Of a stretch of 12,596 bases of DNA, positions 1 to 6,449 are shown piece after piece. Within the stretch, counting starts at the first letter, position 1; each line of letters starts with the position of its first letter. Location: the NCBI RefSeq assembly GCF_946479415.1, contig NZ_CAMLFY010000129.1, positions 1 to 12,596 on the forward strand, in the 5' to 3' direction. This stretch comes from an uncultured Shinella sp. (GTDB taxonomy: Bacteria; Pseudomonadota; Alphaproteobacteria; Rhizobiales; Rhizobiaceae). Made by a program: the position numbers and the translations under genes. The notes below the pieces were generated by a model, which ran no database searches, had not been told where the DNA came from, and worked only from the letters and a program-made list of their open reading frames with translations.

Positions 1-201
1 CAGGAACTGGTGCCGGGCCGCGTCGGCATGATCGCCGGCATCTTCTTCGGCTTCGCCTTCGGCGCCGGCGGCCTGGGTGCCGCCCTGCTCGGCGGCGTCG
101 CCGACCGTCACGGCATCGACTTCGTCTTCCAGGTCTGCTCCTACATGCCGCTGCTCGGCATCCTGACGATCTTCCTGCCGCGCCTGCCGGCCAAGCATTA
201 A
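1..201 (+). CDS. MFS transporter, fosmidomycin-resistance (Fsr)-like, C-terminal fragment
   Basis: This is the last 66 codons of a gene that starts before the window; the frame is open from base 1 and ends at a TAA (199-201). The fragment holds two hydrophobic helices joined by a short loop with the sequence GGVADRHG, followed by a basic tail (LPRLPAKH). Helix text such as GIFFGFAFGAGGLGAALLGG and the following VCSYMPLLGIL resemble, from memory, the end of the Fsr subfamily of 12-helix major facilitator pumps, which export fosmidomycin and similar drugs from the cytoplasm. Another MFS exporter subfamily is possible because only the end is visible. A good hairpin terminator lies 11 bases after the stop, so this is the last gene of its transcript. 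Confidence 0.72.
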   Translation, partial: QELVPGRVGMIAGIFFGFAFGAGGLGAALLGGVADRHGIDFVFQVCSYMPLLGILTIFLPRLPAKH

Positions 202-212
202 GGTCCCTGATG

Positions 213-239
213 AAATGCCCGGTTTCAAGCCGGGCATTT
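213..239. terminator. Bidirectional rho-independent terminator
   Basis: A perfect 10-bp stem, AAATGCCCGG (213-222) with CCGGGCATTT (230-239), encloses a 7-base loop. The plus strand continues TTTTA. The stem has A-T pairs on its outer end, so the minus-strand transcript also ends in a short U run. It sits between two convergent genes, the MFS fragment and the DHA2 exporter, and probably ends both. Confidence 0.85.
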
Positions 240-263
240 TATCCGCAAACTGCCGCCGCATCG

Positions 264-1730
264 TCAATCCGGCAGTTTTCTCGGCAGCCAGAGCCAGGCC
301 GCCACACCGACGATGAGCGTGAGCAAGCCGCCGGTGCCCGCCGCGACATGCAGGCCGGCCAGGAAGGCTTCCCTGGCCTGCTCGGCCACCTCGGGGGCGA
401 GGCCGGCGTGATCGAGCGTTTCGTCGAGCGTGCCCGCAACACCCGGCCCAAGCAGACGGAAGCTGAACGTGGCCAGCGATCCAAGCAGTGCGATCCCCAG
501 CGCATTTCCCAGCTCGTTGCTGGTTTCCGCGATTGATCCGGCCGCGCCGGCGCGCTCGGGGGGCGCCGCCGACACGGCGATCTCGGCCACGAGGCTGAAC
601 GACAGCCCGTAACCGATACCGGCAATGACGGTTGAGGCGACGAAGGCCGCAGCCCCGGTCTCGCTGCTTGTCAACAACAGCACGAAGACGCCGGCGCTTA
701 TCAAGAAATGGGTCGCCACGAGAGCCGTCTTGCGACCGATCCACTCCACGATGCGCGCCGTGCCGACGCAGGTCGCCGTCAGAACGACGGCCCCCGGCAG
801 GGTCAGCAGCGCGGTGGTGAAAACATCGAAGCCGAGAACCGATTGCAGATAGATGCCGGACAGATAGCCGGCAGCCGACCAGACGACGAGGGATAAAAGC
901 CCGGTCAGGATCGCAATGGAGAAAATGCGATCGCCAAAAAGGCTGAGATCAAGCAGCGGATCATCGATCCGGGTCTGCCTGCGCACGAACAGCGCGACGG
1001 CAAGGATGCCGACGATCCCGCCGATGGACGGCGCCGCCGTAAAGCCCTCCGCTGCGGTCGCCTTGAGCGACCATGTGAACAGCAGGATGCCTGTAAAGGA
1101 CAGAACGAGGCTTGGCAGGTCGATGCGGCCATGGGTCGTCGAACGGACTTCGCGCAGCAGGATCGGCGCAACCATCAGGAAGGCGAGCACGACGGGAACA
1201 TTGATGAGGAACACGACGCCCCACTCGAATTGCCTCAGCAGCATGCCTCCGATGAGGGGGCCGAGAGCGAAGCCGGCGGCAAATGTCGCCGCGAAGATGC
1301 CGATGGCCCGCGCGCGCTGGCGCGGATCGGGAAACAGAGCGCTGACGATCGCCAGCCCCGATGGCAGCAATGTCGCGCCTCCCAGCCCCATGAGCGCCCG
1401 CGCGGCAATCAGCGCCGCCGGCGATTGCGACCAGACCGCCGCAAGCGATCCCGCACCGAAGATCACCGCACCCGCCATGATGAGCTTGAGGCGCCCGTAG
1501 CGGTCGCCGATATTGCCGAAAGCGATCAGCAAGGACCCGACCACGAAGCCGTAGATGTCGAGGATCCACAGCGCCTGATCTGCGGTCGGCGTCAGCGCGG
1601 ATGTGATATGCGGCATGGCGAGGTAGAGGATCGAACCGTCCATGGCGACGAGCAACACGAGCGGCAGCACGGCCATGAGGCCGAGCCAGGCGTTTCGGTC
1701 GGAGGAATGTGGAAGCGTCATATCGGTCAT
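264..1730 (-). CDS. DHA2-family (EmrB/QacA/SmvA-like) MFS drug exporter
   Basis: Predicted inner-membrane proton-driven exporter of 488 residues, the usual size for 14-helix DHA2 pumps. It exports drugs, dyes or quaternary ammonium compounds in characterised relatives. Visible signatures are an acidic residue early in helix 1 (LLVAMDGSILYLAMP), WILDIYGFVVGSLL in helix 2, the motif A loop GNIGDRYGRLK, and the motif C region GFALGPLIGGMLL followed by FLINVP. The ATG at 1728-1730 was chosen because AAAGGA (1740-1745) lies 9 bases upstream; an in-frame start at 1760 would add ten residues without a good ribosome site. The gene is divergent from a tetR gene, the standard arrangement for a pump controlled by its own repressor. 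The substrate cannot be read from sequence. SmvA/QacA-type is the closest remembered match; family call is strong. Confidence 0.9.
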   Translation of the reverse strand: MTDMTLPHSSDRNAWLGLMAVLPLVLLVAMDGSILYLAMPHITSALTPTADQALWILDIYGFVVGSLLIAFGNIGDRYGRLKLIMAGAVIFGAGSLAAVWSQSPAALIAARALMGLGGATLLPSGLAIVSALFPDPRQRARAIGIFAATFAAGFALGPLIGGMLLRQFEWGVVFLINVPVVLAFLMVAPILLREVRSTTHGRIDLPSLVLSFTGILLFTWSLKATAAEGFTAAPSIGGIVGILAVALFVRRQTRIDDPLLDLSLFGDRIFSIAILTGLLSLVVWSAAGYLSGIYLQSVLGFDVFTTALLTLPGAVVLTATCVGTARIVEWIGRKTALVATHFLISAGVFVLLLTSSETGAAAFVASTVIAGIGYGLSFSLVAEIAVSAAPPERAGAAGSIAETSNELGNALGIALLGSLATFSFRLLGPGVAGTLDETLDHAGLAPEVAEQAREAFLAGLHVAAGTGGLLTLIVGVAAWLWLPRKLPD

Positions 1731-1803
1731 TGAACCATATCCTTTGCGAGCGGCGCACATGCGGCGCGCCGTTTCGGCCGCCGGCTGGGTGGCCGGCGGA
1801 TCG

Positions 1804-1832
1804 TTGTGTTTTCAGAAGTGTATCTATATACT
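1804..1832 (+). promoter_or_regulatory. Possible sigma-70-type promoter for tetR
   Basis: TTGTGT (1804-1809) and TATACT (1827-1832) are separated by 17 bases, a good fit to the -35/-10 pattern. Transcription would start near 1839 and give a leader of about 20 bases before the tetR ATG. The -10 hexamer overlaps the left arm of the putative operator, which would suit autorepression. Predicted by eye only. Confidence 0.45.
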
Positions 1833-1857
1833 TTAGGTAAGTTACTTTTGGTATATA
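1825..1857. promoter_or_regulatory. Putative TetR operator, coaxial inverted repeat
   Basis: Outer arms TATATAC (1825-1831) and GTATATA (1851-1857) are perfect inverted repeats, and inner arms GTAA (1837-1840) and TTAC (1842-1845) share exactly the same centre, base 1841. A further imperfect dyad, AAGTGTAT / ATATACTT (7 of 8 pairs), lies just to the left and overlaps it. The segment is AT-rich in an otherwise GC-rich window and lies in the gap between the divergent exporter and repressor genes, where a TetR dimer would control both. Binding is inferred. Confidence 0.55.
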
Positions 1858-1860
1858 AAG

Positions 1861-2475
1861 ATGTCAAGCACAGCCGATAACCCCTCCGCCGCCGTGAAGC
1901 GTGTCCGCCTCAGCCGCGAACAGCGGCTACGCCAGCTCCTTGACGTGGCCTGGCGGCTGGCGCGCGAAGAAGGTCCCGACGCGCTGACGCTGCCGCGTAT
2001 GGCCGATGAGGCCGGCGTCACCAAGCCGGTGATTTACGACCATTTCGGGACGCGCAACGGCTTGCTGACCGCGCTCTATCAGGATTTCGACGCGCGCCAG
2101 ACTGCGGTGATCGACGCAGCGATCAAGGCCAGCGAACCGACGCTGGAGGGAACCGCGAAGGTTGTCGCCTCCTCCTATGTCGAATGTGTTCTGGCTCAAG
2201 GCCGCGAGATTCCCGGCATACTCGCCGGACTTGCCGGCTCGCCCGAACTGGAGGCCGTCAAACGCGACTATCAGGTGCTGTTCATCGAAAAATGCCGGAA
2301 GGCCCTGGCCGCGTTCACCGGATCAAAGGGGATCCTGCAATCCGGTTTCTGGGCGATGCTTGGCGCCGCCGACGCTCTGTCCCATGCCGCTGCAGCAGGA
2401 GAGATTACCATCGAGCAGGCACAAGCCGAACTCTACGAGGTTATCGTCGCCATGGTCGGCAGAAGCCATCGCTAG
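1861..2475 (+). CDS. TetR/AcrR-family transcriptional repressor
   Basis: A 204-residue protein, normal length for the family. After a short basic N-terminal arm, residues about 19-65 form the TetR DNA-binding domain: the helix-turn-helix lies in TLPRMADEAGVTKPVIYDHF, with the typical Y-x-HF end of the recognition helix, followed by GTRNGLLTAL. The remainder is a variable helical ligand-binding and dimer domain. It most likely represses the divergent DHA2 exporter and itself, and is released by a pump substrate; the palindrome in the intergenic gap supports this. The ATG at 1861 has no clear Shine-Dalgarno sequence, only AAAG directly before it, so translation may be weak or the leader very short. 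A GTG at codon 12 is the only close alternative and also lacks a ribosome site. The gap after the gene (2476-2569) holds only a weak 5-6 bp hairpin at 2541-2556. Confidence 0.92.
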   Translation: MSSTADNPSAAVKRVRLSREQRLRQLLDVAWRLAREEGPDALTLPRMADEAGVTKPVIYDHFGTRNGLLTALYQDFDARQTAVIDAAIKASEPTLEGTAKVVASSYVECVLAQGREIPGILAGLAGSPELEAVKRDYQVLFIEKCRKALAAFTGSKGILQSGFWAMLGAADALSHAAAAGEITIEQAQAELYEVIVAMVGRSHR

Positions 2476-2569
2476 CCCGGCGCACCTGGCCCGCCAACAT
2501 CCAGGATCGGACACGGCAAAATGAACCTGACCGGAGGACGCGCCTTGAAGGAGGCGGATCCGTTTACGG

Positions 2570-3853
2570 CTAGAACCGCGCGCCCGCGAAATGGGCGATC
2601 TGGGCGCCGAGTTCGTAATAGCCTTCGCGCGCCGAGCGGAAGGACTGGGCCTCAGGATCGGTGACCGGCAGCGGCAGGTCCTTTTCGGCGATTGCGCCGG
2701 AAATCAGTTCGGCCAGCGTACGTCCGAAGACGGTGCCCGGCGCGATGCCGCGGCCGTTATAGCCGGAAAAGCCGATGACGTTTTCTGCCAGGCGATGGAA
2801 GCGCGGCAGGTTGTCGGTGGTCATGCCGATCTTGCCGTACCATTCCGCTTCGAAGGCGACGTCGCCGATGGCGGGGAAGAGTTTTTTGAGTGCGCGGCGT
2901 GCCCAGGCCTTGTGGATGCCGGTGCCCGTGCCGCGCAGGGCGCCGACGCTGCCGAACACAAGGCGGCCGCGCTTGTCGAAGCGGAAGGAGGAGAGCACCT
3001 CCTTGGTATCCCACGCGCCCTGCTTCTCGGGCAGGATCTTCGCCTGCATCTCCGGCGACAGCGGCACGGTGGCGAAGTTGAAATAGGGCAGGTGCACGAG
3101 TTCGGCGCGCACCTCGTTCCACGGCGCCACCGTATAGGCATTGGTGGCGACCACCACCCAGTCGGCCGTCACCGAGCCACGCGCGGTGTTGACCGTCCAG
3201 CGTTTGCCGCTGCGCTCCGCGCCCGTCACCGGGCTTGCCGTGAAGACCTGGGCGCCGGCTGCAATCGCCGCGCGGGCAAGGCCGCGCGCATAGGCGAGCG
3301 GCTGGATCGTGCCGGCGCGCATATCGAGCAGCGAACCCGTATAGGCATCCGTGCCGACCTTGACTGCGGTTTCGGCCGCATCGAGCAGACGCACCGGCGC
3401 ACCGCGGCGCGCCCATTGCTCGGCGCGCTGCTTCAATTCATCGAGACCGGACTGGCCGACCGCGCAATGCAGCGTGCCGACGGGGTTGATTTCGCAATCG
3501 ATGGCATGTTTTGCGACGAGATCGAACACGGCGCGCGGCGCATTGCCGAGCAGTTCGAGCAGGCGGCTGCCGTGCAGGTCGCCGAGCACGCCGGGAAGCT
3601 CGTCGGGCATCACCCACATACCGGCATTGACGAGGCCGACATTGCGGCCCGAACCGCCATAACCGATCTCCGCACCCTCCAAGAGGACGACACGCGTGCC
3701 GCGCTCGGCGAGATGCAGCGCGGTCGAAAAACCAGTGTAGCCACCGCCGACAATGACGACATCCGCCTCGGCCTTGCCCGAAAAGGCAACCGTTTCAGGG
3801 GCGGGCGGGGCGGTCATCTCCCAAAGGCCATGGGAGCGCGGGTCGTTGAGCAT
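2570..3853 (-). CDS. FAD-dependent amine/imino-acid oxidase (PuuB/OrdL family; candidate L-pipecolate oxidase)
   Basis: A 427-residue flavoprotein of the DAO superfamily. The N-terminus HGLWEMTAPPAPE is typical of gamma-glutamylputrescine oxidase-like proteins. The ADP-binding motif GGGYTG is at residues 36-41, ending in an acidic residue (LLEGAEIG), and GGSGRN is at 66-71. The C-terminal flavin region includes GMTTDNLPRFH and GFSGYNGRGIAPG. Such enzymes oxidise a secondary or primary amine to an imine with FAD. Pseudomonas putida AmaA, an L-pipecolate oxidase, is of this general family and size, and its product piperideine-6-carboxylate is the substrate of AmaB, encoded nearby; pipecolate is therefore a reasonable substrate guess. 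Gamma-glutamylputrescine, or another N-substituted amino acid, remains possible. The ATG at 3853 gives the family length; the longer frame begins at a TTG (3895). It follows the lysR gene on the same strand after about 86 bases and could be read from the same transcript. Confidence 0.85.
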   Translation of the reverse strand: MLNDPRSHGLWEMTAPPAPETVAFSGKAEADVVIVGGGYTGFSTALHLAERGTRVVLLEGAEIGYGGSGRNVGLVNAGMWVMPDELPGVLGDLHGSRLLELLGNAPRAVFDLVAKHAIDCEINPVGTLHCAVGQSGLDELKQRAEQWARRGAPVRLLDAAETAVKVGTDAYTGSLLDMRAGTIQPLAYARGLARAAIAAGAQVFTASPVTGAERSGKRWTVNTARGSVTADWVVVATNAYTVAPWNEVRAELVHLPYFNFATVPLSPEMQAKILPEKQGAWDTKEVLSSFRFDKRGRLVFGSVGALRGTGTGIHKAWARRALKKLFPAIGDVAFEAEWYGKIGMTTDNLPRFHRLAENVIGFSGYNGRGIAPGTVFGRTLAELISGAIAEKDLPLPVTDPEAQSFRSAREGYYELGAQIAHFAGARF

Positions 3854-3922
3854 GGTGGTCTGTCTTTTCGGAAAAGGAGGGAAGTCGCCGCACAATCGGC
3901 CATGCGGCCCGCCGACTAAAGC

Positions 3923-3950
3923 AAAAAATCAGAACGGGGTCATGCCCCGT
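3923..3950 (-). terminator. Weak possible terminator at the end of lysR
   Basis: On the minus strand ACGGGG and CCCCGT form a 6-bp stem (3945-3950 with 3934-3939) around the lysR stop codon, and a run of six T (complement of 3923-3928) follows after five other bases. The gap between stem and T run makes it a poor terminator; it may only attenuate reading into the oxidase gene. Confidence 0.35.
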
Positions 3951-4869
3951 CCGCATGATCGACCGGCCGGACCCATTTGGGAACCTGCTTGGTGATCCAG
4001 GCGCGGAAGGCCTGGGTCAACGGGTTCTCGAGCTTGCCTTCGGGCACGACGAGATAATAGCTGTTCTCCGTCTCCATCGGCCGGTCGAAGACCAGCGCAA
4101 GGCGGCCGCTCAAAAGCTCCTGCTCGATGAGATATTGCGGCAGGAGCGCAAAACCGAGACCGGCGACGGCCGATTCGATGACCATGGCGAACTGGTCGAA
4201 GCGATGGCCGCGATAGGCCGTGTCGGCGGAGGCACCGTTCATTTCGAACCACTGTGCCCAAAGTTTTGGGCGGGTCGCGAGATGGAGCAGCGGTGCCTTT
4301 TCCAGATCTTTGGGGTCATCGAGCGGCCAGGATTTCAGGCGTTCCGGGCTTGCCGCCGGCAGGATGATCTCGCTGCACAGATAGGAGCAGGCCGCGCGCG
4401 CCCAGACGGGCTGGCCATAGTGGATGGCGAGGTCGAAATTCTCCTCGTCGAAATCGAAGGGCGCGGAGCGCGAGGCGATGTTGATGATCGTTCCGGGGTT
4501 TTCCGCAAGGAAACCGGGAATGCGCGGCGTCAGCCAGCGGCTGCCGAAGGTTGGGAGCGTGGCGATGGCGAGGCTGTGTTCGGAAGAGGCCGACGCCATG
4601 GCGCGCAGCATGGTCTCTTCCGTCTGGTGCAAGAGCTTGCGCACCTCCGGCAGAAAACGGCGGCCGTCGTCGGACAGCACCACACGCTGACGCACGCGCT
4701 CGAACAGCAGCACGCCGAGCTGTTCCTCAAGGTCCTTGATCTGGCGGCTGACCGCGCTCTGCGTGAGGTTCAGCTCATGTGCGGCCTGCGTGAAGGAGCC
4801 GTGGCGCGCGGCGCATTCGAACGCTTGCAGCGTGGTAACGTCAGGGATCAGCCTTCGACTGAGCTTCAT
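3940..4869 (-). CDS. LysR-family transcriptional regulator, GcvA-like
   Basis: A 309-residue LysR-type regulator of standard length. Residues about 12-70 form the winged helix-turn-helix (LQAFECAARHGSFTQAAHEL, then LTQSAVSRQIKDLEEQLG and LFERVRQRVVLSDDGRRF). The rest is the two-lobed effector-binding domain, with the GcvA/AmpR-style opening SLAIATLPTFGSRWLTPR and the DLAIHYG segment. The start is supported by GAGGA (4874-4878) four bases before the ATG. It is divergent from the hglS operon across a 171-base gap holding a long inverted repeat, so the best inference is that it controls that operon, with a lysine-pathway intermediate such as aminoadipate or 2-oxoadipate as possible effector. The effector is not visible from sequence. 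It may also drive the oxidase gene downstream. Confidence 0.92.
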   Translation of the reverse strand: MKLSRRLIPDVTTLQAFECAARHGSFTQAAHELNLTQSAVSRQIKDLEEQLGVLLFERVRQRVVLSDDGRRFLPEVRKLLHQTEETMLRAMASASSEHSLAIATLPTFGSRWLTPRIPGFLAENPGTIINIASRSAPFDFDEENFDLAIHYGQPVWARAACSYLCSEIILPAASPERLKSWPLDDPKDLEKAPLLHLATRPKLWAQWFEMNGASADTAYRGHRFDQFAMVIESAVAGLGFALLPQYLIEQELLSGRLALVFDRPMETENSYYLVVPEGKLENPLTQAFRAWITKQVPKWVRPVDHADGA

Positions 4870-4971
4870 TCTTTCCTCGCATCAACATAGTCAGAACGGT
4901 CGCAATCGCTTGGGGAAACGATCGAGTATGATCCGTTTTGAGAATGAACAGGGCCTTCCCACCCTTGTAAA

Positions 4972-5015
4972 GCAATTCCAGGAAAAGTGTTAAGCGGTTT
5001 TCCGTCAGGAATTGC
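4972..5015. promoter_or_regulatory. Long inverted repeat upstream of hglS, putative regulator site
   Basis: GCAATTCC (4972-4979) and GGAATTGC (5008-5015) are perfect inverted repeats separated by 28 bases. Inside them GGAAAA (4981-4986) and TTTTCC (4998-5003) form a second inverted pair separated by 11 bases. The block ends 25 bases before the hglS ATG and lies in the divergent gap with lysR. A weak promoter candidate, TTGTAA (4965-4970) and TGTTAA (4988-4993) with 17-base spacing, runs through it. It may be a LysR operator, or a leader-RNA hairpin if transcription begins upstream of it. Confidence 0.45.
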
Positions 5016-5040
5016 GCAAACTGAGATGAGACCGCTTCCC

Positions 5041-6438
5041 ATGAAAGCAAATTCGACCATTTCCGCCGACACGATCCGCTCGGATTTCTCCGCCGCCATG
5101 TCCGCCATGTATCGCGACGAGGTTCCGGCCTATGGCACGCTGATGGCGCTGGTCGCCAAGGTCAACGACGAGACGCTCGCCGCCGACCCACACCTGAAGA
5201 CGCGCCTCGAAGCGACCGATTCGCTCGATCGCATCTCGGAAGAGCGCCACGGGGCCATCCGCCTGGGCACGCCCGAAGAACTCTCCATGATGCGCCGCGC
5301 CTTCGCCGTCATGGGCATGTTCCCGGTCGGTTACTACGATCTCTCTACGGCCGGCGTTCCCGTGCACTCCACCGCCTTCCGCCCGGTCGGCGCGGCAAGC
5401 CTCAGCCGCAACCCCTTCCGCGTCTTCACTTCGCTGCTGCGCCTCGACCTGATCGCCGACGAAGCGCTGCGTGAAGAGGCTGCCGCGGTTCTCGCCGCCC
5501 GCAGGATTTTCACCGACGAAGCCGTGAAGCTCGTTGAGAAGGCCGAGCGTGACGGTGGCCTCAATGCCGCCGACGCCGCCCGTTTCGTGACCGAAGTGCT
5601 GGAAACCTTCCGCTGGCACGACCATGCCATCGTCAGCACGGACATGTACAAGCGCCTGCACGACGCGCATCGCCTGATCGCCGACGTCGTCTCCTTCAGG
5701 GGCCCGCATATCAACCACCTGACGCCGCGCACGCTCGATATCGACAAGGTGCAGGCTCGCATGCCGGAAGAAGGCATCGCGCCGAAGGCCATCGTCGAGG
5801 GACCGCCGACCCGTGACTGCCCGATCCTGCTGCGCCAGACCTCGTTCAAGGCGCTGGAAGAGGCCGTCTCCTTCATCAGCACGGACGGCAGCTGGCAGAA
5901 GGGTTCGCACACCGCCCGCTTCGGCGAGATCGAGCAGCGCGGCATCGCCGTCACGCCGAAGGGCCGCGCGCTCTACGACAAGCTGCTCAACGACACCCGT
6001 GCCCGCGTGCGTCCGGCCGCCGACGGCTCCAACGCCGCCGAATACGAGGCAGCGCTCGCCGACGTCTTCAAGGCTTTCCCGGATACGTGGAACGGTATTC
6101 GCCAGGCAGGCCTCGGCTACTTCCGCTATTCGCTGACGGAAAAGGGCCAGTCCGTCACCGGCCGCAACGCCGATCTGGAAACCGCCATCGAAGCCGGCCT
6201 CATCCAGTTCGACCCGATCGTCTATGAAGACTTCCTGCCGGTCAGCGCCGCGGGCATCTTCCAGTCGAATCTCGGCGACGACGCGACGCAGGATTTCGTC
6301 GCCAGCCCCAACCAGGTGATGTTCGAGCGCGATCTGGGCGCGACGGTTCTGGACGAATTCGCCCATTATGCCGGCATCCAGCGCGCCTCGCTTGAAATGT
6401 GCCTCGGCATCGTCAACATGTCTGCCGCCGCGGAGTGA
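5041..6438 (+). CDS. hglS: 2-oxoadipate dioxygenase/decarboxylase (hydroxyglutarate synthase, DUF1338/YdcJ family)
   Basis: A 465-residue cytoplasmic non-haem iron enzyme that converts 2-oxoadipate and O2 to D-2-hydroxyglutarate and CO2, the key step of the lower aminoadipate route of lysine breakdown described in Pseudomonas putida. The family is recognised from blocks such as ERHGAIRLGT, GYYDLSTAGVPVHSTAFR, GPHINHLTPRTLD, HTARFGEIEQRG and YEDFLPVSAAGIFQSNLG. Counting from the ATG at 5041, the metal ligands fall at H70, H226 and E296, matching P. putida HglS (H70, H226, E294 as I recall), and the substrate-contacting arginine is at R74. This numbering also supports the start; an in-frame ATG at 5026 and a GTG at 4987 give extensions unlike the family, and the GTG lies inside the upstream inverted repeat. 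A GAGATGAG stretch (5023-5030) could serve as ribosome site. It is the first gene of a four-gene operon; the next gene starts 11 bases after its TGA. Confidence 0.95.
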   Translation: MKANSTISADTIRSDFSAAMSAMYRDEVPAYGTLMALVAKVNDETLAADPHLKTRLEATDSLDRISEERHGAIRLGTPEELSMMRRAFAVMGMFPVGYYDLSTAGVPVHSTAFRPVGAASLSRNPFRVFTSLLRLDLIADEALREEAAAVLAARRIFTDEAVKLVEKAERDGGLNAADAARFVTEVLETFRWHDHAIVSTDMYKRLHDAHRLIADVVSFRGPHINHLTPRTLDIDKVQARMPEEGIAPKAIVEGPPTRDCPILLRQTSFKALEEAVSFISTDGSWQKGSHTARFGEIEQRGIAVTPKGRALYDKLLNDTRARVRPAADGSNAAEYEAALADVFKAFPDTWNGIRQAGLGYFRYSLTEKGQSVTGRNADLETAIEAGLIQFDPIVYEDFLPVSAAGIFQSNLGDDATQDFVASPNQVMFERDLGATVLDEFAHYAGIQRASLEMCLGIVNMSAAAE

Positions 6439-6449
6439 CAGGCATCAGC

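Noticed and set aside
2541..2556. CGCCTT / GAGGCG hairpin between the convergent tetR and oxidase genes as a terminator
   Set aside because: The stem is only 5-6 bp with a wobble pair and there is no T run on either strand.
2591..3919. Open frame of 442 codons on the plus strand opposite the FAD oxidase, and similar frames at 5005-6366, 9504-10682 and 10726-11967
   Set aside because: Each lies opposite a gene with clear family motifs and shows Arg/Gly/Ala/Asp-rich shadow composition without any domain.
4987..5040. Upstream GTG start for hglS adding 18 residues
   Set aside because: It lies within the inverted repeat, the added residues do not look like the family N-terminus, and residue numbering against P. 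putida HglS fits the ATG at 5041.
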